The notes below the pieces were generated by a model. The model worked only from the letters and a program-made list of their open reading frames with translations. It had not been told where the DNA came from and ran no database searches. Made by a program: the position numbers and the translations under genes. This document shows, in pieces, positions 43,379 through 52,821 of a stretch of DNA of 64,000 bases (positions within the stretch are counted from its first letter, which is position 1; each line of letters starts with the position of its first letter). The DNA comes from an uncultured Lachnospiraceae bacterium. Lineage in GTDB: Bacteria; Bacillota; Clostridia; Lachnospirales; Lachnospiraceae. The DNA lies in contig URPH01000003.1 in the NCBI GenBank assembly GCA_900549665.1, forward strand, positions 1 through 64,000, written 5' to 3'.

Positions 43379-43423
43379 ATCCGGTTCAAAATCTCCGAAC
43401 TATTTTTACCATCCGGTTCAAAA
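43379..43423. repeat. Direct repeat in the 43327-43580 intergenic region
   Basis: ATCCGGTTCAAAA occurs at 43379-43391 and 43411-43423, a 32-base period, between divergent genes. It could be a pair of binding sites or a short duplication. The rest of the 254-base gap holds a promoter candidate and a CAGAGC/GCTCTG hairpin near 43530-43550. Confidence 0.5.
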
Positions 43424-43439
43424 GCCCTGAATTTTATTT

Positions 43440-43469
43440 TTGACCTCAATATCTTTATTATGTTACGAT
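43440..43469 (+). promoter_or_regulatory. Candidate promoter of the fucosyltransferase-like gene
   Basis: TTGACC at 43440-43445 is followed after 18 bases by TACGAT. The leader would be about 105 bases and contains a CAGAGC...GCTCTG hairpin. Confidence 0.35.
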
Positions 43470-43580
43470 ATAGGAGTTAAAATTCTTATATTCGTACATA
43501 CTAATGTTTTTGAAGATTGCAAGGGTGCAGAGCACGTCACAGCTCTGTCTGCCACAATCTGTCATAGAAAGGGTACACAT

Positions 43581-44369
43581 ATGTTAATAATACAACCAGT
43601 CGGCGGTTTGTGCAACCGCATGAGATCTATAAATTCCGCACGCATTCTGGCAAAAAAGCGAGGAGAAAAGCTACTTGTCATCTGGTTTGTCAATCCGGAG
43701 CTCGGCTGTCCTTTTGAACGCATTTTTATGCCGACGGATGAATTCCGTGTCATCAATATCCGTTCCAAATGGAATTTACGGAAAATGTTTTATCAGTTGT
43801 CTGCCATGGCTTTCGGCTCTTTTGCCGACAATCAGACGATCCGCCAGTATAAGGGAGACGGCCAGCTTGATGAGACCTTTGAAAAATCCTTAAAAAAACT
43901 GACCTACATTGCCACGGAAGAGCACTTCTATGAATGTCACGACTACACGCCCTTTGTTCCGGCAAAAGAAATCTCCGACAGGATCCGGCAGAAACAGGCC
44001 GATCTCGGTCCTCACGCAGTCGGCGTGCATATCCGTCGCACGGACAACAAACCGGCGATCGGAAAAAGCTCCACCGATGCCTTCTGCAAATCCATGGAAG
44101 AAGCACTTGCACAGGATCCTCAGACCATGTTTTACCTCGCTACCGATGATTTAAGTGAGGAAAAGCTTCTCCGTGAAAAATTTCCGGGTAAGATCATTTC
44201 CAACGAAGAACGTGACCTGTCCCGCAACAGCATCGCCGGAATACAGGATGCCATGCTCGATCTGTTCTGCCTTGCTTCCACGACCAAGATTATCGGCAGC
44301 TTTTTTTCATCCTTTACGGATATTGCCGCCGACATGCATCAGATACCAAAAATTATAGCCGGAGAATAA
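43581..44369 (+). CDS. Fucosyltransferase-superfamily glycosyltransferase
   Basis: This 262-residue GT-B type protein opens with LIIQPVGGLCNRMRSI, the glycine/asparagine loop of GT11, GT23 and related fucosyltransferases. It carries the GDP-fucose-binding motif VGVHIRRTDN (H-x-R-x-x-D). FYLATDD and a final SFFSSFTDIA match the end of the domain. GDP-fucose from the fcl operon is a probable donor. AAAGGG lies about eight bases before the ATG at 43581; the longer frame starts with TTG and has no match. It is the only plus-strand gene in this part of the locus. Confidence 0.75.
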   Translation: MLIIQPVGGLCNRMRSINSARILAKKRGEKLLVIWFVNPELGCPFERIFMPTDEFRVINIRSKWNLRKMFYQLSAMAFGSFADNQTIRQYKGDGQLDETFEKSLKKLTYIATEEHFYECHDYTPFVPAKEISDRIRQKQADLGPHAVGVHIRRTDNKPAIGKSSTDAFCKSMEEALAQDPQTMFYLATDDLSEEKLLREKFPGKIISNEERDLSRNSIAGIQDAMLDLFCLASTTKIIGSFFSSFTDIAADMHQIPKIIAGE

Positions 44370-44380
44370 TCTCCGGCTAT
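44355..44380. terminator. Bidirectional terminator containing a stop codon in its loop
   Basis: An 11-bp perfect stem, ATAGCCGGAGA and its complement, closes a four-base loop. The TAA of the plus-strand fucosyltransferase-like gene lies across the loop and descending arm (44367-44369). TTTTATTTTAT follows on the plus strand and ATAATTTTTGG on the minus strand, so it can serve both convergent genes. Confidence 0.85.
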
Positions 44381-44381
44381 T

Positions 44382-47060
44382 TTATTTTATAGGCTGCAGC
44401 TGGCACTGCACTGACACGTAATCGCCTCTTTGGCATAATACATTCATGACAATCTGCATATTTTCGCTGACATCAGCATCACCACCGGTCTCATCCGCCA
44501 ATGATTCTCTATATTGCTCCAAAAGCTCCTGTGTCGTAAACAAGATCCGGCAGTCTTCTTCACTGCCGTCTTTCATATCCTCAAGCATATGATCCCATCC
44601 ATCATTTTCACAGATATAGTCCCCATATGCTTCGGCTACATAAACATCCTGCTGTGCCCACTGTGTATCAACCGGCTTTTCCGGATTCTCCGTTGTCAAC
44701 GCGCGGTATGCATATACGGTGACACCTTGCTTTCCTGTTTTTTCTATTTCTTTATTTGCCCCGGGTTCATCTGCTTTTTTAGCACTTTCCTCTATCTCAG
44801 TTCCATACTTTTGCGCTCCATTAGCGGTCTCTTCAATCAACAGCTGGAAATCATTAGTCATATAACCGTCCTTTCCATACTGCTCAAATGTCTGCAACAG
44901 ATCATGGCTGTAATAACCTGCCGTAACAAGCAGCACAGCTCCCAATGCCACCCGGATACCGACAGGCAGCAGCTTTTTTTCACAGACAAGTCCCGCCGCA
45001 ATCCCGGCTGTGATCAACAGGGCCGTTATCGCAGGATACTCATACCACAAAAGCTTTGTCCGTACCACGGAAAAAGCCAGTGCCGGAATCAGGATCCAAA
45101 GCGAAAATCCGATCATATCATCCTTTACGCTCTTCGTACCATTACCATCCGCTCCGTGTTTTGTTCTTTGTTTCTGTACAAAGCTCATAACTGCCAGTAT
45201 CAGACAGCTTACAAGCAGCAGGCCAAGAACAACGCGGTACACCGGCACCTTTCCGCTCATATTTCCCAGATAGTATGAGAAATAATAGGAAAATCCGGCC
45301 TCATTGCTTCCAAATCCGCTCTGGGATCTTCCCAACACATCGGTAAGCCACATTTCCTTTAAAAAAGCGGTTCCATCCGTACACAGCCGCGCGATCACCC
45401 AAAGACCGATCGGTGCTCCAAAGGAAAGAATAAATATAACATATTCTTTTAAGCGGACCTTTTTAAACAGACCTGTCAAAAGCAGGTATAAGCCACCGAT
45501 GACCGCGATCAGTCCCGCATGAAAGCTCTTTGTCAGAAAAGCAAGTGCAAACAAAAAGCCGCACAGATACAATTTACGGTGATCATCACGGATCTGCAGC
45601 ATACAGATCATGGCAAGCGAAAACAGCAGTACATACAGACTATCTGCATCTCCCGCCCTTACCATATGTGCAATAAACGGTGTCGTATTGGCGCACAGCA
45701 GGGCAAGTGAAAACAGTGCCGGCAGCCTTCCATAGCGTTTTCTGGCAAAGCATACCACACAGAGTGCCAGACACAGATAACAAATGACAGAGGCAAGCCG
45801 CAGCGTCCACACACTCTTTCCAAACAAAACCATGGAAAGCATGATGCTCCACATGCTCAACGGCGGCTTGAGATTGTAATAATCGGTCTGATAAAGATAG
45901 GTGCTTTTGACAAGACTCCCCTGTTTTAACATTTCATAGGCATTGACGCCGTGCCGTGCCTCATCCCACGGATCCACATATTTGACATCCAGCTTGTAAA
46001 AACACAAAAATGCAAGCCATGCAAACAGGCATACACACAGAAGCTGGAAAATCCGCTCCTTTTTATCCCGGTCAATATTGGTGATCAGGCGATACAAGAC
46101 AGCTGACACAGAAAAAATCAGATATCCGGGATTTTTCGTTTCCTTCCATTCCTGCCATACATAGCTTTTCAGTCTTTTGGCTGCCTTCCGTTCTGTAGGA
46201 AGCTCTTCTTTTAACGGATAATAATAATGAATGGAGGCATCCGCCCTTGCGCGTTTACAGCAGGCGATCTGCTTCTCTAAAAACTCTTTTTCCTGCTTTC
46301 CTTCTTCGTTTAACTGCTCTGTTTTATCCTCAAAATAAGCAATCCGGTCATCCAGCGCATCCATCCACTGCAGTCTCTTTATATTAAATCTGTCTCTGGT
46401 AATGCTCGAAGGCGCTGTAAAATAACCATAGAGCGGTCTGTGCAGATATACGCCCTTTTGTGCTCTGTCATATATTTTGTAGGTTGTAGCCTCATCCTCA
46501 TGGATCCGGCCCTTGGGAAAGCGGACATCCTGCCAGAGAGAGGCTTTGTATATTTTATTCCAGGAAACAATGAAGTAGGTGGCATCTTTGTGATTGGCAT
46601 CATACAGATTGTTTAAAAGCTCCCGTCTGTCACAGACCTCCACCGTTTCATCCCGCGATGCTTTAAAAACACTCTCATCAAGTTCGACAGATGCTGTAAC
46701 GGCATAGGAGCACATGGCAACATCCGCGTCATATTTTTTTAAACACTGCATCAGGGTCTCAACATAGTCTTCTGCAATAAAGTCATCACTGTCCACAAAG
46801 ACAATATATTCTCCATGGGCAGCATCCAGTCCGGCATTGCGGGCATCCGACAGTCCACCGTTTTCCTTGTGGATCACCATTATTCGATTGTCCTCTTTGG
46901 CATAATCGTCACAAATCCTACCGCATTGATCAGGGGATCCGTCATCCACCAGAACAATCTCCAGATTGTGATATGTCTGGTGCAGGATGGAATCAATCGC
47001 CCGCTTAAGATACGGCTCCACCTTATAAATCGGTACGATCACCGAAACCTTCTGTTCCAT
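44382..47060 (-). CDS. Fusion of GT2 glycosyltransferase and ArnT-like GT-C transferase
   Basis: This 892-residue protein has a cytosolic GT2 domain (about 1-240; VSVIVPIYKVEPYLKRAI, LVDDGSPDQCG, FVDSDDF), a charged linker and a membrane GT-C domain from about 330. The latter has the ArnT/PMT_2 loop DVKYVDPWDEARHGVNAYEM and LKPPLSMWSIML. A soluble tail of about 120 residues ends the protein. It could load a lipid carrier and use it, or act on two separate steps. GAGG five bases before the ATG at 47060 is preferred over a GTG further upstream. Confidence 0.82.
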   Translation of the reverse strand: MEQKVSVIVPIYKVEPYLKRAIDSILHQTYHNLEIVLVDDGSPDQCGRICDDYAKEDNRIMVIHKENGGLSDARNAGLDAAHGEYIVFVDSDDFIAEDYVETLMQCLKKYDADVAMCSYAVTASVELDESVFKASRDETVEVCDRRELLNNLYDANHKDATYFIVSWNKIYKASLWQDVRFPKGRIHEDEATTYKIYDRAQKGVYLHRPLYGYFTAPSSITRDRFNIKRLQWMDALDDRIAYFEDKTEQLNEEGKQEKEFLEKQIACCKRARADASIHYYYPLKEELPTERKAAKRLKSYVWQEWKETKNPGYLIFSVSAVLYRLITNIDRDKKERIFQLLCVCLFAWLAFLCFYKLDVKYVDPWDEARHGVNAYEMLKQGSLVKSTYLYQTDYYNLKPPLSMWSIMLSMVLFGKSVWTLRLASVICYLCLALCVVCFARKRYGRLPALFSLALLCANTTPFIAHMVRAGDADSLYVLLFSLAMICMLQIRDDHRKLYLCGFLFALAFLTKSFHAGLIAVIGGLYLLLTGLFKKVRLKEYVIFILSFGAPIGLWVIARLCTDGTAFLKEMWLTDVLGRSQSGFGSNEAGFSYYFSYYLGNMSGKVPVYRVVLGLLLVSCLILAVMSFVQKQRTKHGADGNGTKSVKDDMIGFSLWILIPALAFSVVRTKLLWYEYPAITALLITAGIAAGLVCEKKLLPVGIRVALGAVLLVTAGYYSHDLLQTFEQYGKDGYMTNDFQLLIEETANGAQKYGTEIEESAKKADEPGANKEIEKTGKQGVTVYAYRALTTENPEKPVDTQWAQQDVYVAEAYGDYICENDGWDHMLEDMKDGSEEDCRILFTTQELLEQYRESLADETGGDADVSENMQIVMNVLCQRGDYVSVQCQLQPIK

Positions 47061-47073
47061 AAGTACCTCATGT

Positions 47074-48084
47074 TTATCCACGTTTTTTTAATATTTTCAC
47101 TATAATTCCCCGAAGAATTATCAGAAAGTATACCATAATGGTACAGTTCTTTTTATAAAACCGGTAAATTATTTTATAATCTAAAGGTTCAAGCGAAATG
47201 TTTTTGTCCCGCACGTCCAGTTTTTGCAATGCTTCCTCATAAATATGGATGCTCTTAATCTTTTCAGCCCCGGTAGCATCCTTATCATAGGCCAGTCCTT
47301 CCAGATCATCCAAAAACTCCATGACAACCTTGGTTGCCGGAATATCCCGGTCCTCTACAGACAGCTTTTCAAAGAAACGGCTTGTCTCTTCATATAAACG
47401 CAGGGCAATCGGAATTTTATCCAGACGCTTCCTGGTGGATAATGTCGTTCCTCTGTCATCCTGGATATAATTGCATACCGGCGCGTCCACCGTCACCATC
47501 CGGTCGCACCGCAGCACATAAGCTTCGTTAAACAACAGATCCTCTCCAAGATTCAGATCCGTAGGAAATCCGTCCTTCATCAGTTCTTTTTTGTAGAGCT
47601 TATTCCATGGCATGTTTAAAAAGCCTTTTTTGTAAAGCTCCAGCACCCTCTTTTCATCCTCCCCGGACAAAGCCTTAAGCGCAAAGCTATGTGCTTCCGG
47701 GGTTTTGAGGATATCCCTTCCAAAATACAGATGATGATAACCGGCCACGACCAGATCTGCCCCTGTCTTTTTCATTGCCTCCAATAAAACAGCATTGGAA
47801 TCCGGATCGACATAGTCATCACTGTCCACAAAACGGATATACTCGCCCCCTGCCTCCGCAATACCACGGTTGCGGGCTGTTGAAACCCCCGAATTGTCCT
47901 GTTCGATCACTCTTATTCTGGAATCGGTCTTTTGAAGCTCTTTGCACAAAACGCCGGAATTGTCCGGTGGTCCGTCCACGATCAGCAGGATCTCAAAATC
48001 CTGTTCGGTCTGGTTTAAAAGGCTCTCAACACAGCGCTGTAATGTTTTTTCGCTCCGGTAAACCGGCACAATCACACTTATCAT
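47074..48084 (-). CDS. GT2 glycosyltransferase
   Basis: This 336-residue GT-A protein has ISVIVPVYRSEKTLQRCV at its N-terminus, LIVDGPPDNSG where DDGS is usual, RFVDSDDYVD, and GLFNMPWNKLYKK-like acceptor-side residues (GFLNMPWNKLYKK), a CpsJ/EpsJ-type pattern. A short hydrophobic tail (about 312-330) may touch the membrane. It lies 13 bases before the GT2-ArnT fusion gene and adds one sugar to the repeat unit. Confidence 0.88.
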   Translation of the reverse strand: MISVIVPVYRSEKTLQRCVESLLNQTEQDFEILLIVDGPPDNSGVLCKELQKTDSRIRVIEQDNSGVSTARNRGIAEAGGEYIRFVDSDDYVDPDSNAVLLEAMKKTGADLVVAGYHHLYFGRDILKTPEAHSFALKALSGEDEKRVLELYKKGFLNMPWNKLYKKELMKDGFPTDLNLGEDLLFNEAYVLRCDRMVTVDAPVCNYIQDDRGTTLSTRKRLDKIPIALRLYEETSRFFEKLSVEDRDIPATKVVMEFLDDLEGLAYDKDATGAEKIKSIHIYEEALQKLDVRDKNISLEPLDYKIIYRFYKKNCTIMVYFLIILRGIIVKILKKRG

Positions 48085-48103
48085 CTTTTTCTCTCATCCA
48101 TCA

Positions 48104-50251
48104 TCATACGTTGATCGTTAAAATGATCAGTTTCAACGTCATCCACAGACTGACCGCCATCATAACTCCGAATATGATTCTCTCATATACGGCAGGCAGC
48201 GCCTGAAGTCTGTTTCTCAATTTTACCACATATCCCTCTGCTTTAGTCTTTTGCGCGCGGATGATGCCCCATCCCATAAAACAGCTCAAAAACGGCAGAA
48301 ACAACGGGATAACATAGCGTCCCTGCACGCCCAGGATATTGGAACTGCCAACCGCCGTGTAGGAAATATACATCGAAGAGAATACGATCGCCACAACACC
48401 AAAGTTCATCAGATGCGTCAATGCCCCCATTCCCTTGCGGATGGAAGTCTTAACATTGGCAAATAGTGCCGCGAACAGTCCGAGCGCGATCATCAGCCAG
48501 TTGGTAAGATAACCGGCTGCTCCCATATAGCCATATGACACAAACGGATTGCCCTTTACCGTATAATCCATCAGCATGTCAAACATGGACCGTAACAGGA
48601 TAACCGCATATTGGAGCGGATTGGACATCACAAACTGCAGCTGTCCGACCGTGCTTGTACCGATCGAACGTTTGTCTCCCGCATAGGCACTGTTGGATAC
48701 CAGCGCATAATCCCCGCCCGAAACCGGAGTCGGAAAGAAAATATTGTAAATCATCAGACCGTTCAAAAACAGAAGAGCAGCCTTGAACACAATCTCGGAT
48801 ACCCTGTTTTGGAATTTCTTTTTTGGTAAAAACAAAAGCATCAGAGACATCACAATATATACCGGCTTGGACAGACAGCCAGCCATAAATGAAAACAGCA
48901 TGAAAAATGCATTGGACGGCTTGATCTTTTCATCCGGTGTCAGTATTTCATTTAATAAAAGTACATATCCAAGCAGCAGTCCCGCATTGACCAGCATGTC
49001 ATAGGATAAGGAAGATGCGATAAACACATTGTTGGGAAACATGCCGATTGCCGCTACCACCATCTGATATCCCTTAGCCTTTTTGACAGCCCAAAAAACA
49101 ATAAAGATATAGCAAAGCAGGTTGCCCAGTCTCGCAAGCTCCATCATGTCAGCAAAGCCGGTATGCAGCACACGCCCCAGATAAAAGCCGGCCGCCATCG
49201 GATAATATACCCTTGTCTCGGTACGCGGCAGCCTCGACTGGTGTCCGATATCCGGTGCAATATAATCCGGATCGTTGACCTTGTCCTCATATGCCTCGAC
49301 AAGCTGCCGCTCCTCCGGATTGTTGAAATACGGAAGATTGTTGCCCACCATCTGCATGGCAGCCTCGGTTGTCTCGATCGTTGATCCAAACGAAAGCTTG
49401 TACGCGCTCTTCGCATGCACATATTCATCATAGCCGACCATATTGGAGCCAAGTCCTTCTATGATCAGGCCCCCAAGCATCAATGTAAAAATCGCAAAAA
49501 ACCATTCCGGCTTCTTTTTCAGAAATGCATATACGTCTTTTCCGGCAAAAAACAGAATATATACCGTAAACAGGCAGACTGCAAAAAAAGCCGCCCGTAA
49601 AAAGCTAAACTGAAGCTTTGCGGATATCTCGATTTGGACATCCTCCGGCGTAAGCTCATCCTCGGTAAGAAGTGTGATATCCAGCTTGTCCGCATGGCAG
49701 CCGACATTCATGATACCGGCATCGATCTTTGGATCAATACTGCAGTACATACCATCCTGTACCGGCTCTCCATTGTGGTAAGCATCAGCCTGAAATCCTC
49801 CGTTTTTGGTAAGGTCTGCATCCAGTCTGAGCTTTTTGATATAATAGTCCTGCCCAAGCTCCAGCACAATATGCATCTGTCTGACCTTGCGCATCAGTGT
49901 ACCGTCCTCGCCAACTACGATATCCTCATCATATTCCGGTGTATAGGTCTCTCCGCGATACTCGGCAAGAATCCGCTCATTGTCCATGCGCACTTCGATC
50001 TCATTGGCTTCATCCGCACTCAGGGCTGTCAATTTGTCACTGATCTTACTTGTCACATGATACCCTGTTGCCTGATGACTGTCATCTGCATTTGTATCAC
50101 GATCACTCTGTTCATCATTGCTCACTGCATCAAAGCGTAAATAGGAATATCCACTGCCTATCGTGTCTCCGTTAAACACCAGAATTTCCAGAGCGGCGGC
50201 AAGTATGAGAATCAATAAAGCTGCGATCAGGTGTCTTATTTTAGTTTTCAT
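48104..50251 (-). CDS. DUF2142-family membrane protein, probable GT-C transferase
   Basis: This 715-residue protein has one N-terminal helix, an outer domain (about 30-215), then about ten helices. The loop MVGYDEYVHAKSAYKLSFG contains the DE motif common to DUF2142 and GT-C enzymes, and LPRTETRVYYPMAAGFYLGR and SLSYDMLVNAGLLLGYV follow. DUF2142 proteins occur in teichoic acid and capsule loci and are predicted sugar transferases. Its start overlaps the 237-residue gene upstream by 11 bases. Confidence 0.72.
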   Translation of the reverse strand: MKTKIRHLIAALLILILAAALEILVFNGDTIGSGYSYLRFDAVSNDEQSDRDTNADDSHQATGYHVTSKISDKLTALSADEANEIEVRMDNERILAEYRGETYTPEYDEDIVVGEDGTLMRKVRQMHIVLELGQDYYIKKLRLDADLTKNGGFQADAYHNGEPVQDGMYCSIDPKIDAGIMNVGCHADKLDITLLTEDELTPEDVQIEISAKLQFSFLRAAFFAVCLFTVYILFFAGKDVYAFLKKKPEWFFAIFTLMLGGLIIEGLGSNMVGYDEYVHAKSAYKLSFGSTIETTEAAMQMVGNNLPYFNNPEERQLVEAYEDKVNDPDYIAPDIGHQSRLPRTETRVYYPMAAGFYLGRVLHTGFADMMELARLGNLLCYIFIVFWAVKKAKGYQMVVAAIGMFPNNVFIASSLSYDMLVNAGLLLGYVLLLNEILTPDEKIKPSNAFFMLFSFMAGCLSKPVYIVMSLMLLFLPKKKFQNRVSEIVFKAALLFLNGLMIYNIFFPTPVSGGDYALVSNSAYAGDKRSIGTSTVGQLQFVMSNPLQYAVILLRSMFDMLMDYTVKGNPFVSYGYMGAAGYLTNWLMIALGLFAALFANVKTSIRKGMGALTHLMNFGVVAIVFSSMYISYTAVGSSNILGVQGRYVIPLFLPFLSCFMGWGIIRAQKTKAEGYVVKLRNRLQALPAVYERIIFGVMMAVSLWMTLKLIILTINV

Positions 50252-50954
50252 CTGATCTCCCTACCCCCTTCCTCTTGGAATATGCAGGAAATGCAACACA
50301 GGCAGAAGCAGCCAAAAAGATACAGAACATCACCCGGCTGTCATATAAAAACGGATATGTCTCATGGGAATAAATATAATAGCATTTGATGCTGCCGTCT
50401 GATTTTGCACCGCCGACATAGGTTACCGCATTTTCAATATCACTGTGATTCATAAAAATACCGGGAGCCGGCTGTGTATTTCCATTTGCCCGATAGGAAA
50501 AGGTGATATACAGCCTTCCGGTATCTGCTTCATTGGTAAACGGCAGATAAGGATACTGTCCGTCCATACAGCTGCCAAGATCAAAGCTCTTTTCTTCCAA
50601 CAGCTCTGCATGGGCAGCCACATCCGCACCAAAGTCCGAATCCCCGACCTTGTAAATCCGGTAGATCAGATTGGTTCCTTCCAATGCCTGTCCGTTTTTA
50701 TCAATCCCGATCTGGATTCCCTTCATTACCCGTCCATCGGTTTCCATCATATAACCGATCTCATCCTCTGTACCGGTAAAATACTGCACATACTCGGTAT
50801 CACCTTCGGCTTCATCCACATTGACCTTGTATGTGTCCAGTACGGTATTGGGAAATAAATAACTGCCAATAAACCCTGCTAAACACAGCAGGGTACCTAT
50901 TGGCAGATATATATACGCATATTTTGTCATAAAATGTTTGATTTTGTTAAGCAT
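50241..50954 (-). CDS. Membrane-anchored protein with outer beta-rich domain, partner of the DUF2142 protein
   Basis: This 237-residue protein has one helix at each end (about 10-32 and 205-227) and an outer domain of about 170 residues containing YFTGTEDEIGYMMETDG and GRLYITFSYRANG. The composition resembles the outer domains of the neighbouring GT-C proteins, suggesting a jelly-roll-like carbohydrate-contacting module. AGAGGAAGG precedes the ATG at 50954; a TTG five codons earlier is less likely. It is the first gene of the long minus-strand glycosyltransferase unit. The family is not recognised. Confidence 0.6.
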   Translation of the reverse strand: MLNKIKHFMTKYAYIYLPIGTLLCLAGFIGSYLFPNTVLDTYKVNVDEAEGDTEYVQYFTGTEDEIGYMMETDGRVMKGIQIGIDKNGQALEGTNLIYRIYKVGDSDFGADVAAHAELLEEKSFDLGSCMDGQYPYLPFTNEADTGRLYITFSYRANGNTQPAPGIFMNHSDIENAVTYVGGAKSDGSIKCYYIYSHETYPFLYDSRVMFCIFLAASACVAFPAYSKRKGVGRSDEN

Positions 50955-51003
50955 AAGCCTTCCTCTCAAGCATTTATTGAATTAGCTTTTGCTAACTGCA
51001 AGC

Positions 51004-52683
51004 CTATTTTTCGCCCAGGCCAAGACGGTTGATAGCTGAGAAAATGGCTCTCACGCTGGCTCTTGTGATATTGCTGGAGACACCGACACCATACGTAACT
51101 CTGCCGCTCTCGGAATCCAGCATATGGATGTATGCTGCAGCCTGCGAATTGGAACCGCTCTGCAGAGCATGCTCTTCGTAATCCAATACCTTGATGCGGA
51201 TGCCCAGCTCGACCTGAAGACCTCTCTGGACTGCATCGATAGGTCCGTTACCGACTGCTTCAAACGTCTTCTCTACTCCACAATCTGTATATGTTACCGT
51301 AACATGTGTATCAAATTCACTGTCGATGGCATGGCTCAGATCATCAACCTTTAACCGGCGGAAATGGATCGGTTCTTTCTTGTCAAGGTATTCCTCCCGG
51401 AATTTCTGCATGATCAGCTCCGGAGATACCTCACCCTGTTTTTCTGATATTTTCTGGATGACATCGGCAAACTCTCTGTGCATTCCCTTCGGAAGCTTAA
51501 ATCCGAAATACGTATCCATAACAAATGCAACTCCGCCTTTACCGGACTGGGAATTGATACGTACGATGGGTTCATATTCTCTTCCGATGTCTGCCGGATC
51601 AATTGGCAGATAAGGAACCTCCCAATACTCATTATTGCGCTCCTTCATGGCAGCAACACCCTTATTGATAGCATCCTGATGGGAGCCTGAGAATGCAGTA
51701 AATACAAGCTTTCCTGCATATGGATGTCTCGGATGGATCGGAAGCTTGGTGCATCTTTCGTAAATCTCTATAATATCATTGATATGCTCAATATTCAGTT
51801 CCGGATTGATACCCTGTGAAAACATATTGTAAGCAATATTCATGATATCAACATTACCGGTACGCTCTCCGTTTCCAAACAAGGTACCCTCAATACGGTC
51901 CGCACCGGCAAGCAATGCAAGCTCTGCGCTGGCAACACCGGTACCGCGGTCATTGTGGGGATGTACGGATAATATAATACTTTCCCTGTTTTCAAAGTGT
52001 TTATTCATCCACTCGATCTGGTCTGCGTAAACATTGGGAGTTGTCATCTCAACGGTAGACGGCAGGTTGATGATGATCGGATTTTCTTTGGTCGCTCCCC
52101 ATGTCTTTTGTACTGCTGTACAGATCTCAAGTGCATAATCAAGCTCTGTACCGGTAAAGCTCTCCGGGGAATATTCTAAAATGATCTTTCCGGGGAAGTC
52201 CTTGATATGCTCTTTTACCATATTGGTACCATCCACGGCGATCTGTGTGATTTCATCCTTATCTTTGTGGAAAACAACATCCCTCTGCAGGGTTGAAGTG
52301 GAATTGTAAATATGTACAATTGCCTGACTGCAGCCTTCGATTGCTTCAAAAGTACGGTCGATCAGTTCTTTTCTACACTGTGTCAGAACCTGTACGCGCA
52401 CATCATCCGGGATCATCTTCCGCTCGATCAGCTGACGTAAAAAGTCATATTCGATCTGGCTGGCAGCCGGAAAACCTACTTCAATTTCCTTAAATCCAAG
52501 CTTGATCAGAAACTGGAAAAACTCAATCTTTTCCTCAACGACCATAGGGTCGATCAAAGCCTGATTGCCGTCTCGAAGATCCACGCTGCACCAGATGGGA
52601 GCCTTTTGGATTTCCTTATTGGGCCATTCTCTTTCCGGATAGTGTACAACCGGATTTCTACGATATCTCTTATAGTTTAACAT
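51004..52683 (-). CDS. leuA: 2-isopropylmalate synthase
   Basis: This 559-residue enzyme condenses acetyl-CoA with 2-oxoisovalerate in leucine synthesis. The HMGL-like barrel holds CSVDLRDGNQAL (metal and substrate site), SVHPHNDRGTG and LFGNGERTGNVD. The C-terminal LeuA regulatory domain (about 440-559) binds leucine in characterised enzymes. The length fits the type 2 LeuA group. A strong AGGAGGAG lies before the ATG. No T-box or clear leader attenuator was seen in the 100 bases upstream. Confidence 0.95.
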   Translation of the reverse strand: MLNYKRYRRNPVVHYPEREWPNKEIQKAPIWCSVDLRDGNQALIDPMVVEEKIEFFQFLIKLGFKEIEVGFPAASQIEYDFLRQLIERKMIPDDVRVQVLTQCRKELIDRTFEAIEGCSQAIVHIYNSTSTLQRDVVFHKDKDEITQIAVDGTNMVKEHIKDFPGKIILEYSPESFTGTELDYALEICTAVQKTWGATKENPIIINLPSTVEMTTPNVYADQIEWMNKHFENRESIILSVHPHNDRGTGVASAELALLAGADRIEGTLFGNGERTGNVDIMNIAYNMFSQGINPELNIEHINDIIEIYERCTKLPIHPRHPYAGKLVFTAFSGSHQDAINKGVAAMKERNNEYWEVPYLPIDPADIGREYEPIVRINSQSGKGGVAFVMDTYFGFKLPKGMHREFADVIQKISEKQGEVSPELIMQKFREEYLDKKEPIHFRRLKVDDLSHAIDSEFDTHVTVTYTDCGVEKTFEAVGNGPIDAVQRGLQVELGIRIKVLDYEEHALQSGSNSQAAAYIHMLDSESGRVTYGVGVSSNITRASVRAIFSAINRLGLGEK

Positions 52684-52785
52684 GTTGATACTCCTCCTGT
52701 ACCATATATTCTATGCTATGTCTGTTTTTATGATCTTAATATCAGCTTTTTGCTGTTACCCTCATAACCGGATAAAAAAATAAAA

Positions 52786-52808
52786 CGGCTCATCCGGAAG
52801 ATGAGCCG
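52786..52808 (-). terminator. Rho-independent terminator between the HPr gene and leuA
   Basis: A 9-bp stem, CGGCTCATC and its complement, with a 5-base loop is followed on the minus strand by TTTTATTTTTTTA. It ends the HPr transcript, so leuA needs its own promoter or read-through. Confidence 0.9.
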
Positions 52809-52821
52809 CTGTATGCCATTG

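Noticed and set aside
52684..52785. T-box or leucine attenuator before leuA
   Set aside because: No T-box consensus, leader peptide with leucine codons or paired terminator/antiterminator was seen; the only clear hairpin ends the upstream HPr gene.
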